A stretch of DNA of 49,005 bases from Rhabdochlamydiaceae bacterium (GTDB taxonomy: Bacteria > Chlamydiota > Chlamydiia > Chlamydiales > Rhabdochlamydiaceae), in assembly GCA_019752555.1 (NCBI GenBank), contig JAIELY010000023.1:1-49005 (forward strand). The letters run 5' to 3'. A program made the translations under genes and the position numbers. Positions 40,573 through 48,419 of the stretch are shown here, in pieces. The notes beneath the pieces are model-generated. The model was given only the letters and a program-made list of their open reading frames with translations. It had not been told where the DNA came from and searched no databases. Each line of letters starts with the position of its first letter. Position 1 is the first letter of the stretch.

Positions 40573-41394
40573 ATGAGAACCATCACATTTTGCTCATTCA
40601 AAGGCGGAACGGCTAAAACATCTACAACTTTACATATCGGAGCCTGCTTAGCAAAAAAGCACAAAAAAAAGGTGCTTTTAGTCGATTTTGACTCACAAGC
40701 CAATCTTTCAACAGGACTCGGATTAGGACAAGACAATTTAAAAACAATGGTTCCAGTTTTGCAAGGAGAGGAATCGATCCGCGACGTTATCCAGGAAACG
40801 CACATCAAAAACCTCTCTATTATCCCTGCAAACGCTTATCTAGACGGCATAGAGAAAACACCTCAAGTTGGAGCAGATCTTTACGCGCACGAACGACTAC
40901 GTAGAGCGCTAAAAACAGTAGAAGAAGACTATGATTTCTGCTTTATCGACACACCTCCCTCCCTAAGCTGGCTTACACAATCAGCTTTTTTTGCCTCCCA
41001 GTTCACTATTATCTGTGCCATCCCCGAAGCATACAGCGTTCTTGCCCTCAGACGGCTGAAAGACTTTCTAGCATCATTTAAACAATATCATGAAATCGAT
41101 GTCTTAGGTCTTATCTTTTCTTTTTGGGATGAGCGAGGAGCTGTTAACAAAGCTTTTCTAGAAGAAATCACAAATTCCTTTCCAGACAAACTCTTTTCCT
41201 CAAGAATCAGAAGAGATGTCGCTGTTTCTCGCGCAGTGTTACAAGGAAAACCAGTTTTCGAAACTGATCCAGATTGTCGAGCATCAGAAGATTATAAATT
41301 GGTTACTGCTGAATTTTTAAAAAGACTTGAAAATGGATCTTCCTCGCAAAAAATCAAACACCTTTTAAACGAACAGACAAAGGCAGGAGTATAA
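40573..41394 (+). CDS. parA: ParA/Soj-type partition ATPase (chlamydial pGP5-D counterpart)
   Basis: ATG 40573 (GAGAGG upstream) gives 273 residues; the TTG at 40561 is unlikely. The deviant Walker A is SFKGGTAKTSTT (KGGxxKT with the signature Lys), Walker A' is VDFDSQANLS, Walker B is YDFCFIDTPPS. No N-terminal HTH, so it is the small ParA type and is unlikely to be its own repressor. One base before the pGP6-D-like gene. Expected to distribute plasmid copies over the nucleoid. Confidence 0.95.
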   Translation: MRTITFCSFKGGTAKTSTTLHIGACLAKKHKKKVLLVDFDSQANLSTGLGLGQDNLKTMVPVLQGEESIRDVIQETHIKNLSIIPANAYLDGIEKTPQVGADLYAHERLRRALKTVEEDYDFCFIDTPPSLSWLTQSAFFASQFTIICAIPEAYSVLALRRLKDFLASFKQYHEIDVLGLIFSFWDERGAVNKAFLEEITNSFPDKLFSSRIRRDVAVSRAVLQGKPVFETDPDCRASEDYKLVTAEFLKRLENGSSSQKIKHLLNEQTKAGV

Positions 41395-42159
41395 ATGTCC
41401 AAACAATCACCTTTTTCCAATCCCGCATTTCAACCTTCATCAGCGCCTGCTGCTAAAGGGTACAACATGGTTCATAATACGAATAACTTTAATTCTGTAT
41501 TTAATCCACAGCCTTTAGATAATAAAGAATCAACAGGAATCGAAAAACTGTTAGTAGACTTTTACTTACCTGGAAGATTTCCAGAAACGCAAGTAACAAC
41601 TGATTTAGACCAGCTTAAAAAGATTACAACTGAAATCAAAGCGGTTGCCAAACAAGGAGCAGTTTTAACCGGAGAAAGGCTCAATCAAGCAAGATCAATT
41701 TTAAAACCTTACCGAGATGGAGCTTTCGCTCAATGGATCGATTTATTTTTTGGAAGTCGAAGAACGGCTTATAATATGCTTGCATATTATGAACTATATT
41801 CAAGTTTGCCAAATCATGAAGCTAAGATCAAATTCCAAAAACTTCCCCAAAAAGTTGCTTATTTACTAGCGTCTAAAAATGTAACCATTGATGCGAAGGT
41901 AGACATTATCGATAAGCACTTTGATTCAAATCCCAATGACCTGATGATGTTAATCCAAGAACGCTTCCCAGCTGACGAAGGTGATGGCAGACGTAAAACA
42001 GCCAATAAGTCACTTTTAGATTCCCTCGAATTTGGGTTAAAAAAACTTCTAAGACGCAAAGACCATTTATCCGATGACAATATAAGGCAAGTTCACAGGC
42101 TTAAATCCCTAATTGATGATATCATCGCCATCAACAATAGTGAAACGCTATCAATATAG
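41395..42159 (+). CDS. Chlamydial plasmid protein pGP6-D-like (probable ParA partner)
   Basis: The protein has 254 residues with AGGAG before its ATG. The disordered N-terminus (SPFSNPAFQPSSAPAAKGYN) precedes a conserved core: GERLNQARSILKPYRDGAFA, QWIDLFFGSRRTAYNMLAYY, LPQKVAYLLASKNV. That matches the pGP6-D/CT583 family, which always follows a ParA gene in chlamydiae. The repeated helices could form a ParB-like DNA-binding domain, so it is the best candidate to bind the 40441-40503 palindrome. That role is inference. Confidence 0.85.
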   Translation: MSKQSPFSNPAFQPSSAPAAKGYNMVHNTNNFNSVFNPQPLDNKESTGIEKLLVDFYLPGRFPETQVTTDLDQLKKITTEIKAVAKQGAVLTGERLNQARSILKPYRDGAFAQWIDLFFGSRRTAYNMLAYYELYSSLPNHEAKIKFQKLPQKVAYLLASKNVTIDAKVDIIDKHFDSNPNDLMMLIQERFPADEGDGRRKTANKSLLDSLEFGLKKLLRRKDHLSDDNIRQVHRLKSLIDDIIAINNSETLSI

Positions 42160-42230
42160 TGGTATTTAAGACTAAATTTAGCCTCACCTAACTGACCTCA
42201 ATTTCAAAAAAACACTTCAGTATTCAGTCC

Positions 42231-42251
42231 CCCTGTTCTCTTCGGACAGGG
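42231..42251. terminator. Hairpin between convergent genes
   Basis: CCCTGT (42231-42236) pairs with ACAGGG (42246-42251); two more pairs, one a T-G wobble, are possible inside. It lies between the pGP6-D-like gene and the convergent relaxase. No clear T run follows on either strand. Confidence 0.35.
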
Positions 42252-42301
42252 AAGACTAAAAAATGACCGATTTTTACAAAATACTAACCGAAAATCTACC
42301 A

Positions 42302-45300
42302 TTATCCAATACCTCCGATGTCAAATGAACGAACCTGAGAAAGCAGTAATTCTTCATGAGGCACTTTATTTATAGGCATATTATAAGACATCTCTTGAAT
42401 AGGCTCTTTTCTCATTTCTTTTCTAGAGAGAGCTTGCTCAAACCTTTTCGTAAACGCTTTATCCATATCTAAATCAGTTAATTGAGATGGCAAAAAGCTT
42501 CTTAAATCCGTTATGACCTCTTTCATCTTAGCAATTTCCCAATCAGATGGATCCTTCCCATGATGTGCACGGTAGATGGCAACCTGCCAACTCAAGTGAT
42601 ATTCCTTATTAAAATCACCATGGATCCTCTTGATAATTTTTTGTGGCTTTTCAGCTTCCACCAGAATTTTTGCAGCTTCAGATAAAATTTCTTCGTTAAT
42701 TTTCCATGGCTGGTTAGCAAACTTAACTTCAAGAGCAGACCGGAGCCGTTCATCAACTCGCCAAAGGATTTCGTTTGCTCTAGATTTCTCATGATTTCCA
42801 GAAGTGCGGTAGAGAAGCTGCTGTGGATCGATGGCTTTGTGAGGAGCTTCCTTTAGCAGTTCTTTAGGGAGAGAGTCTTTGAGATTAGGAGGCAAAGGAT
42901 CTGCCAAATCCCACTTCATAGGAAAATTCGCTTGCAAGACCTTTGAATCGATCGACCGAAGCGACCTAACCCCAACCCTTCTCAACTCCCGACAAAGCGA
43001 TTCTTGAGCCTCTAACCCTGCTTTATCATTATCTGGCCAAATGATGATGTTTCTTCCAGCCAGTGGGTTCCAATTCGTGTGTTGTACCGCGCCCGCACCA
43101 CCTTGCCAAGTCGCATAGATCAGATCTTCTCCTGGAAATTTTTCGTGAGCACGATCCGCTGTCTTTTCTCCCTCAACAACAAGAACCGTTGCATGGGGAC
43201 GTTCAAAAAGTTGATTCTGGTTATAGATGAAATTCTTCTCAGTCTGAAAACCCTTAAGAGCCCAACAGTGATTTTCTGGATTGGACTTCCAGTACCCAAA
43301 GCTTAAAGGCGGGGTAATTTTTTTGGTTGAGTCGTTTTTATCTTTTAACCGAAGAACGTAATAGAGCAATTGTCCTTTCTCATCCCTGTAGGGATGACGC
43401 GTGACTTCTTCAAAGTATATATGCAGCTTGCGATTGGAAAGTTCTTCTAGGCACGGAGCAGGAACATTCGGATCAGGAGGCAGGCTTATCCAATCAGAAT
43501 TCTTTTCCTTGTGGGATCCAGCTATAGACTTCAGAAAGACTTTTGGAACTTTGATTTCATGAGCAATCCCCAAAAATTGCTTCGCCCATTCTTTTGCTTC
43601 TATTGTTCCAAGACCCAGCTCTCTTTGGACCAATTTTAGTGGTCCTCCGCCTTCCTGTCTTTCAAAATCGTAAAATTGCCCCACCTTATCACCAGAGCAG
43701 GCAACAGACAAAGAACCTTTAGCTCCGAACCGAAAGCTTGTCCTTTCTTTTCTTGAAGGCCCCTCAGGGAAAAGTCTGTAAAGCAAAGGTTCAAGATGGG
43801 ATTTAAGTCCTTCCTCAATATCGAAACTCTTAGCATTCTCACGTTTTTCAATCGATTCAGCATAACGATCGGCCTGATTCTGGACATATCCTGCCATTTT
43901 TTTCCCAAGAAACGAAGAAAGCTCATCTGAAGATACAACTTTTACAAGCTCTTGAGCAGCAGTGTTCCTGTCCCCACATGCTTTTTGCCAAGCTTTGAAA
44001 TATTCTGTAGACTCGAGCTTTTGCGAAGATTCTCTATGATGAAGATCAACGATAGCCTTTAAAGAAATCACAGAACTGGAGACGGTGAAATACTTTTCCA
44101 ATGCAACTTGTTTTTCAGCCTCAAAGGCTTTCCATATTCTTTCCTTTTTCTGTTGGCATCGTTGAAAAATATCTTCTGAAGCGGATAAAGAGGCAGGTTG
44201 ATCCTTCAAAGTCAATGGAGATAGAGCTAAGTTCCTTTCCTGAGATAAAATTGTTTCTAATATTGTTTCTGGCTCCGACGCCACCTCAGAAACCGAAGCT
44301 TTAATGTTTGAACTGGACAGCTCAGGGTTATAAAACTCTTTGCTCAGGGCTCTGTCTTGAAGATGCTCTCCCACAGACAGGGCCTTTGTTTTTACTAATT
44401 CAAAAGCCGCTAATCCATATCCTTTCATCCGAAAAAGGAATGAGTCAGATTCCTTCAGAGCCTGAATTTCAGTTCGATTTTTCTGTAATTCTTGTAACCG
44501 TTCAACTTCATGGCCTGTGGTAAAGTTAAGGGTATTTTCTTTGACATCTTCTCTCATGGCCTGCCATTTGAGATCGGAAAGACAGTAGGCTTGATCCTTA
44601 GAGACAAAATAATATGCCTCATCGACATGCCTGGTAAGTCCGACATAGAACAATTTTTTATTTAGCGCTGGGCTATGCAAGACATAGGCGCGGTTAATAG
44701 TTTTTCCCTGTGACCGAAAATAGGTGCTGGCATAGCCCAGCTGATAAGCATGGTATTCTTGCGGGTTAAAAATAACCGTTTGCGGCTTTTTAGGATTATC
44801 CCTAATGGTCACAACAAATTTATTTTGGTCTGCTTCGACAAGGACTCCAGCCATTCCGTTAGTAACTCCTAGAGATTTTTCATTTTTTCGAAATTCAATC
44901 GTATCTCCAACGCTTAAGTAGACCTTTCCGAGAGTTGTTTCGCAGGAAAACTCTCTTTCGGCTAACTCTCCCCGCTGCTTTCTAATGATCCTAACCATCT
45001 CATTTAGAACCCGCACTTCGTCATTGGAATGAGCGATAATCAAGGTTGATGCTTGAGGAACAGACCTTGTATCCCTTGCCCATGTGGAAATCAGTTGTTC
45101 CATGGCCTCGTTTTTCAAAGAAGTCCACCGCAGGGTCGAATTAGAAGAGAGCTTATCGATAGCCAATCCCAATTCACCGACAGCCAGATTTTTAGAAATT
45201 TCTCTTTGTTGTTCCTGCTTTTGTCTTTGGATCTCCTGCAATACATGAGAGTTGAATTGCTCACAGAAAACTTTGAACATCCCACCACGACCCACCGAAT

Positions 45301-46858
45301 TCAGTTGAGCATAGTCTCCTGAAAAAATGACCTGAACGTCCTTCTTTTCTGCTTCCTTTAAAAACTCTAGAAGCGGTCGATTTCCGAGTTTTCCTGCTTC
45401 ATCGAGGATCCACACTTCTTTTCCTTTAGAGATCGTCCTTTTTGAGTTATGAAGAGAAAATAAGAATCGATAAACGTTTTCGGCCGCGTTAAAACCCTTT
45501 CCCCGCAAAACATCAGCCGTTGCACTGTCAGAACCAAAAGCACGCACTTCGTATCCAGAATTTTCATAGACATTTTTTAATGCCACCAGAAGATGACTTT
45601 TCCCCGTTCCAGCATATCCATGAATGCAGGATAACCGAGGCCCTGCTAGAATCTTTGAAAAAGCAGTACTTTGTTCCTCATTCAATCCTTTAGAAAATTC
45701 AGCAGATTTTTTTAAGTTTACTTTGAGAGCATTCTTTGAATAGATTTCTTCAGAAAGACGCATGATCCTCTTTTCTTCTTCCACAACTTTAGCAGAGCTA
45801 AATTTCCCCAATAATTCACCTGTTTCCTTGTTAACCAATGGAACAAGTTCAGCCTGTTTCCAAAAAGCATCCTTAAAGTCTTTATGCATTTCTGAAGGAA
45901 CATGATTATGCAAAAATCGATCGACATCTTCTTTTGTAAACACGCTTAACCTTTCAGTGATTTTATCCAAGACGCAGGAAACATCTTTAGCCTTTATCAA
46001 GTTAACTTCTAAGATCCTTCCATGCTCTTTTAGAAGTTCAAAAGCCCGTCCCCTCATCCGATAAGGACCCAAATGCTCCTGAGACTCAATTCCAGGAAGA
46101 TCAACCCTTAAATCAATCCCTTTTTCGGTAAAAAATTGATTTTGATGATCCGTCCAAAGCTTGCCCCAATCTGAACCAGAAACCACTTTTCCTTTAGCAA
46201 TTTGAGGCATTAAATCTCTGGCTTTTTCCTCTAACCCCAGCCCATCTTTCTGGAACCGTCGTGTCGTTACCAATACATGAGCATGCCAATTACTTTGTTC
46301 GAATGAAAATCCAGTAAAATCTTTTGGATTAAAAGAAACTGTTTTTCCATTTTCTAACTGAAGTTTGAGAGAAGATTGGTTTTCTTGAATGATATTCCCT
46401 GACATCCCTTTAAAAAGGCCGAGCTCTCGATTATCTCGCATGATCTGAATTTTTTTCTCTGGATGATGGATATCAATTTGAGCGGCTAACCCTTTATCGA
46501 CAAAATGCTTTTGAATGAATGATCTCGCGAGATGAATCCGATCTTCCAAAGAAATGACTTGGTCATCGGGAAGCGCCAACAAAAGATCAAGGCCTACAAC
46601 CGAATTAATCCGGCTTTCTGCCAATTCAGCTTCATTCCACAAGGCATTAGGAGTCTTGAATTTTTCATTCGCTCCTTTTGGCAATAAAACCTCATGAAAA
46701 GCAGGTTTTTCCTTATCAGTCCAATCATAGATTTCAGGACTCATCACACAATTTCCCTCGAATTCGATACGCGATCGAGAATTATATGCCGCTTTGGCAC
46801 ACGCCGATTTACCATGGGAACGCTGGACAAACTCTACTCTTGCATAACCGATTGCCAT
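42302..46858 (-). CDS. Trifunctional Ti-TraA-type relaxase, helicase and primase-like protein
   Basis: The protein has 1518 residues. The N-terminus is a MOBQ/TraA-Ti relaxase (VQRSHGKSACAKAAYNSRSR, HxH in SNWHAHVLVTTRRF at 192-194). The middle is a RecD/TraI-like helicase (Walker A GYAGTGKS 414-421, then VWILDEAGKLGNRPLLEF, VIFSGDYAQLNSVGRGG, a late SH3-like VIFNPQEYHAYQLGYASTYF). The C-terminus has a primase-like region (GAKGSLSVACSGDKVGQFYDFE, about 1080-1110) and a Toprim domain (VLVVEGEKTADRAHEKF at about 1225, IIIWPDNDKAG at about 1272). Ti TraA has only the first two. It would nick at oriT, unwind, and possibly prime the complementary strand. An extra beta segment separates two His-rich motifs (131 and 192). 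Confidence 0.88.
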   Translation of the reverse strand: MAIGYARVEFVQRSHGKSACAKAAYNSRSRIEFEGNCVMSPEIYDWTDKEKPAFHEVLLPKGANEKFKTPNALWNEAELAESRINSVVGLDLLLALPDDQVISLEDRIHLARSFIQKHFVDKGLAAQIDIHHPEKKIQIMRDNRELGLFKGMSGNIIQENQSSLKLQLENGKTVSFNPKDFTGFSFEQSNWHAHVLVTTRRFQKDGLGLEEKARDLMPQIAKGKVVSGSDWGKLWTDHQNQFFTEKGIDLRVDLPGIESQEHLGPYRMRGRAFELLKEHGRILEVNLIKAKDVSCVLDKITERLSVFTKEDVDRFLHNHVPSEMHKDFKDAFWKQAELVPLVNKETGELLGKFSSAKVVEEEKRIMRLSEEIYSKNALKVNLKKSAEFSKGLNEEQSTAFSKILAGPRLSCIHGYAGTGKSHLLVALKNVYENSGYEVRAFGSDSATADVLRGKGFNAAENVYRFLFSLHNSKRTISKGKEVWILDEAGKLGNRPLLEFLKEAEKKDVQVIFSGDYAQLNSVGRGGMFKVFCEQFNSHVLQEIQRQKQEQQREISKNLAVGELGLAIDKLSSNSTLRWTSLKNEAMEQLISTWARDTRSVPQASTLIIAHSNDEVRVLNEMVRIIRKQRGELAEREFSCETTLGKVYLSVGDTIEFRKNEKSLGVTNGMAGVLVEADQNKFVVTIRDNPKKPQTVIFNPQEYHAYQLGYASTYFRSQGKTINRAYVLHSPALNKKLFYVGLTRHVDEAYYFVSKDQAYCLSDLKWQAMREDVKENTLNFTTGHEVERLQELQKNRTEIQALKESDSFLFRMKGYGLAAFELVKTKALSVGEHLQDRALSKEFYNPELSSSNIKASVSEVASEPETILETILSQERNLALSPLTLKDQPASLSASEDIFQRCQQKKERIWKAFEAEKQVALEKYFTVSSSVISLKAIVDLHHRESSQKLESTEYFKAWQKACGDRNTAAQELVKVVSSDELSSFLGKKMAGYVQNQADRYAESIEKRENAKSFDIEEGLKSHLEPLLYRLFPEGPSRKERTSFRFGAKGSLSVACSGDKVGQFYDFERQEGGGPLKLVQRELGLGTIEAKEWAKQFLGIAHEIKVPKVFLKSIAGSHKEKNSDWISLPPDPNVPAPCLEELSNRKLHIYFEEVTRHPYRDEKGQLLYYVLRLKDKNDSTKKITPPLSFGYWKSNPENHCWALKGFQTEKNFIYNQNQLFERPHATVLVVEGEKTADRAHEKFPGEDLIYATWQGGAGAVQHTNWNPLAGRNIIIWPDNDKAGLEAQESLCRELRRVGVRSLRSIDSKVLQANFPMKWDLADPLPPNLKDSLPKELLKEAPHKAIDPQQLLYRTSGNHEKSRANEILWRVDERLRSALEVKFANQPWKINEEILSEAAKILVEAEKPQKIIKRIHGDFNKEYHLSWQVAIYRAHHGKDPSDWEIAKMKEVITDLRSFLPSQLTDLDMDKAFTKRFEQALSRKEMRKEPIQEMSYNMPINKVPHEELLLSQVRSFDIGGIG

Positions 46859-47186
46859 GATGAGCCTCTTTTTTCATCAGATGCTTATCTTTTCAAAATT
46901 ACCTCCCTCTGCCGAGAAGTCTTTTTTTGAATTTAAAACTCTTTTAACCCTCATGAATCTTTTTAATCAAGCATCATTTCGCGCATCAAAGATGCGCTCT
47001 TGCATTTTATAAAACAGTTCGCATAGAGTGAGAAGGTCTCTCTCGAGATAAAATTTACAACATCAGACCATCTTGATCTTTAATCAAAAAAACAAAAAAA
47101 TCTTGTTTACTCAACAAGACTTATCTACATAAAAAATGACAATTTATCGTTAGATGAGTTACTATTTCGATTTCCAAGAGGGTAAA
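46859..47186. other. Intergenic region with probable oriT
   Basis: About 330 bp, gene-free and AT-rich, between the divergent relaxase gene and the rightward genes. In Ti-like plasmids oriT lies exactly between traA and the divergent traC/traD side. It contains the hairpin at 46981-46997 and a TGCGCTCT stretch after it. The relaxase and membrane-protein promoters must also lie here. Confidence 0.5.
46981..46997. other. Candidate oriT stem-loop
   Basis: GCGCATC (46981-46987), AAA, GATGCGC (46991-46997): a perfect 7-bp stem, followed by TCTTGC. The junction ATGCGCTCT resembles the TGCGCCCT nick region of MOBQ origins in general shape. It is the only GC-rich hairpin in the interval. Confidence 0.4.
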
Positions 47187-47498
47187 ATGTATAAAAAGTG
47201 CTTTTCTTTTATATCTCAAACTATCGCATGGTTATATCTCATTTTTTTCATTCCTCTCATCCCTTATGTGCTATTTGCTATATCCCTTGTCCGTCCTAAC
47301 TTTACCTCATTCAGCGACATCCTTTTTCTTCTAAGCATGGGTGCAGGCATATTCACAATGCCAATAAGCACTTACTATATTTTTAAAAAGGACTCTGAAA
47401 AAAAACCACTTCAAGTACTTTTTTACTGTGCGCTTCCCTTCTTATGTGCTTTCGATTTTTTCTGGTGGCATTTTACCGGCTGGCCTCTAGGAACGTAA
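47187..47498 (+). CDS. Small membrane protein of unknown function
   Basis: ATG 47187 (AGAGGG upstream) gives 103 residues; an upstream ATG at 47158-47160 is less well placed. Three hydrophobic segments (TIAWLYLIFFIPLIPYVLFA; DILFLLSMGAGIFTMPIS; VLFYCALPFLCAFDFFWWH) and a Trp-rich end. It lies next to the putative oriT between relaxase and TraD-Ti genes, but nothing identifies a transfer role. Confidence 0.6.
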   Translation: MYKKCFSFISQTIAWLYLIFFIPLIPYVLFAISLVRPNFTSFSDILFLLSMGAGIFTMPISTYYIFKKDSEKKPLQVLFYCALPFLCAFDFFWWHFTGWPLGT

Positions 47499-47704
47499 GG
47501 AACGGTACGCATGCAAACACAGTTTGCTTATTGCGTAGTCCGCAAAAATTTTCTTCTACCCTTCAAATTCGTATCCTCATTTCACTCCCCTCTTAGACTT
47601 TGCTCTTGGTTCATTTTGAACCTTTATAGGAGAGCGCGTAGCTAGATAAGCTTAAATCTGTTAAATTTTGTCTGACATGTTCAAATCCAATCTTGTGGAG
47701 CTCT
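47499..47704. other. Short spacer
   Basis: No gene or strong motif seen. It must contain the start signals of the TraD-Ti-like gene; its ribosome site GGAG is at about 47696-47700. Confidence 0.4.
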
Positions 47705-48175
47705 ATGCATATAGAAAAATTAATGAAGCAAAAAGAGAAAATCTCACAAAAAAAAGAACACCTTGGAAAAAAGGAACTCCTATTAAAAATGAAAGAAAGA
47801 AAAATTCGAACCAGACGTTTGATTCTTTCGGGAGAATTAATTGTTAAAGCAGGAATCGATCATCTACCACCGATTGTGTTGCTTGGAGCTCTTCTAGAAA
47901 TCAAAGATCGAGCACACGATGAAATCGCGATCAAAGCCTGGCAAACAAAAGCTGAGGTGATGTTTGAACACGATCAACATGTAAATGCACAACCTTTGAT
48001 CTTGTCTTTTGAAGTTGAATTAGACGAGTCTTCAAAAGCTTCGCTAAAGGCCCTAAAATTTCGTTGGAATGCTTTCAGACGAGAATGGTATGGGTTTGGG
48101 AAGAAAGACGAGCTGGAGGCCCTATTTAAAGGATTTGGAGCTAAAATTGAGACTACATCCATCCAGAATAGATAA
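47705..48175 (+). CDS. Ti-type TraD/MobC-like relaxosome protein with a C-terminal extension
   Basis: ATG 47705 (GGAG upstream) gives 156 residues. The N-terminal half is the conjugal TraD (Ti) pattern: a charged coiled helix (MHIEKLMKQKEKISQKKEHL, GKKELLLKMKERKIRTRRLI), then LILSGELIVKAGIDHLPPIV and LLGALLEI. Ti TraD is about 70-90 residues. The extra C-terminal part (about 100-150, LKFRWNAFRREWYGFGKKDE) resembles the small DUF5710-like module, LG-x-RWD...W-Y. It is divergent from the relaxase gene across the presumed oriT, as in Ti plasmids. Confidence 0.8.
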   Translation: MHIEKLMKQKEKISQKKEHLGKKELLLKMKERKIRTRRLILSGELIVKAGIDHLPPIVLLGALLEIKDRAHDEIAIKAWQTKAEVMFEHDQHVNAQPLILSFEVELDESSKASLKALKFRWNAFRREWYGFGKKDELEALFKGFGAKIETTSIQNR

Positions 48176-48262
48176 CTTAACTGAACAAGTGCACCCATCG
48201 AGTGTTGTTATTTGTGAAGGTTGAAGATTATCAAACAAGATGATGCAGCAAGGTATAAGGAT

Positions 48263-48275
48263 TGCAACGGTTTTA
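48263..48275 (+). promoter_or_regulatory. Degenerate TGCAACGGTT site near the origin
   Basis: TGCAACGGTTTTA matches 11 of 13 positions of the parA-proximal site. It lies about 75 bp before the AT-rich tandem repeat. A single degenerate copy could be chance. Confidence 0.3.
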
Positions 48276-48350
48276 CACGGCGCTCTCTCCTTCTTTTTAA
48301 ATCCAAAGTCCAGTCATGCCTGTCAAAGGCACTGACTTGACTGTTTCTTA

Positions 48351-48386
48351 AACTTAATTAACTTAATTAACTTAATTAACTTAATG
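48351..48386. repeat. AT-rich 9-bp tandem repeat (probable DNA-unwinding element)
   Basis: AACTTAATT is repeated three times and a fourth time as AACTTAATG. It directly precedes the CCCTAAA array. Tandem AT-rich repeats beside iterons are the standard melting region of plasmid origins. Confidence 0.75.
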
Positions 48387-48419
48387 ACCATTTTTTCATA
48401 GAGAAAAACCTATCTTAAA

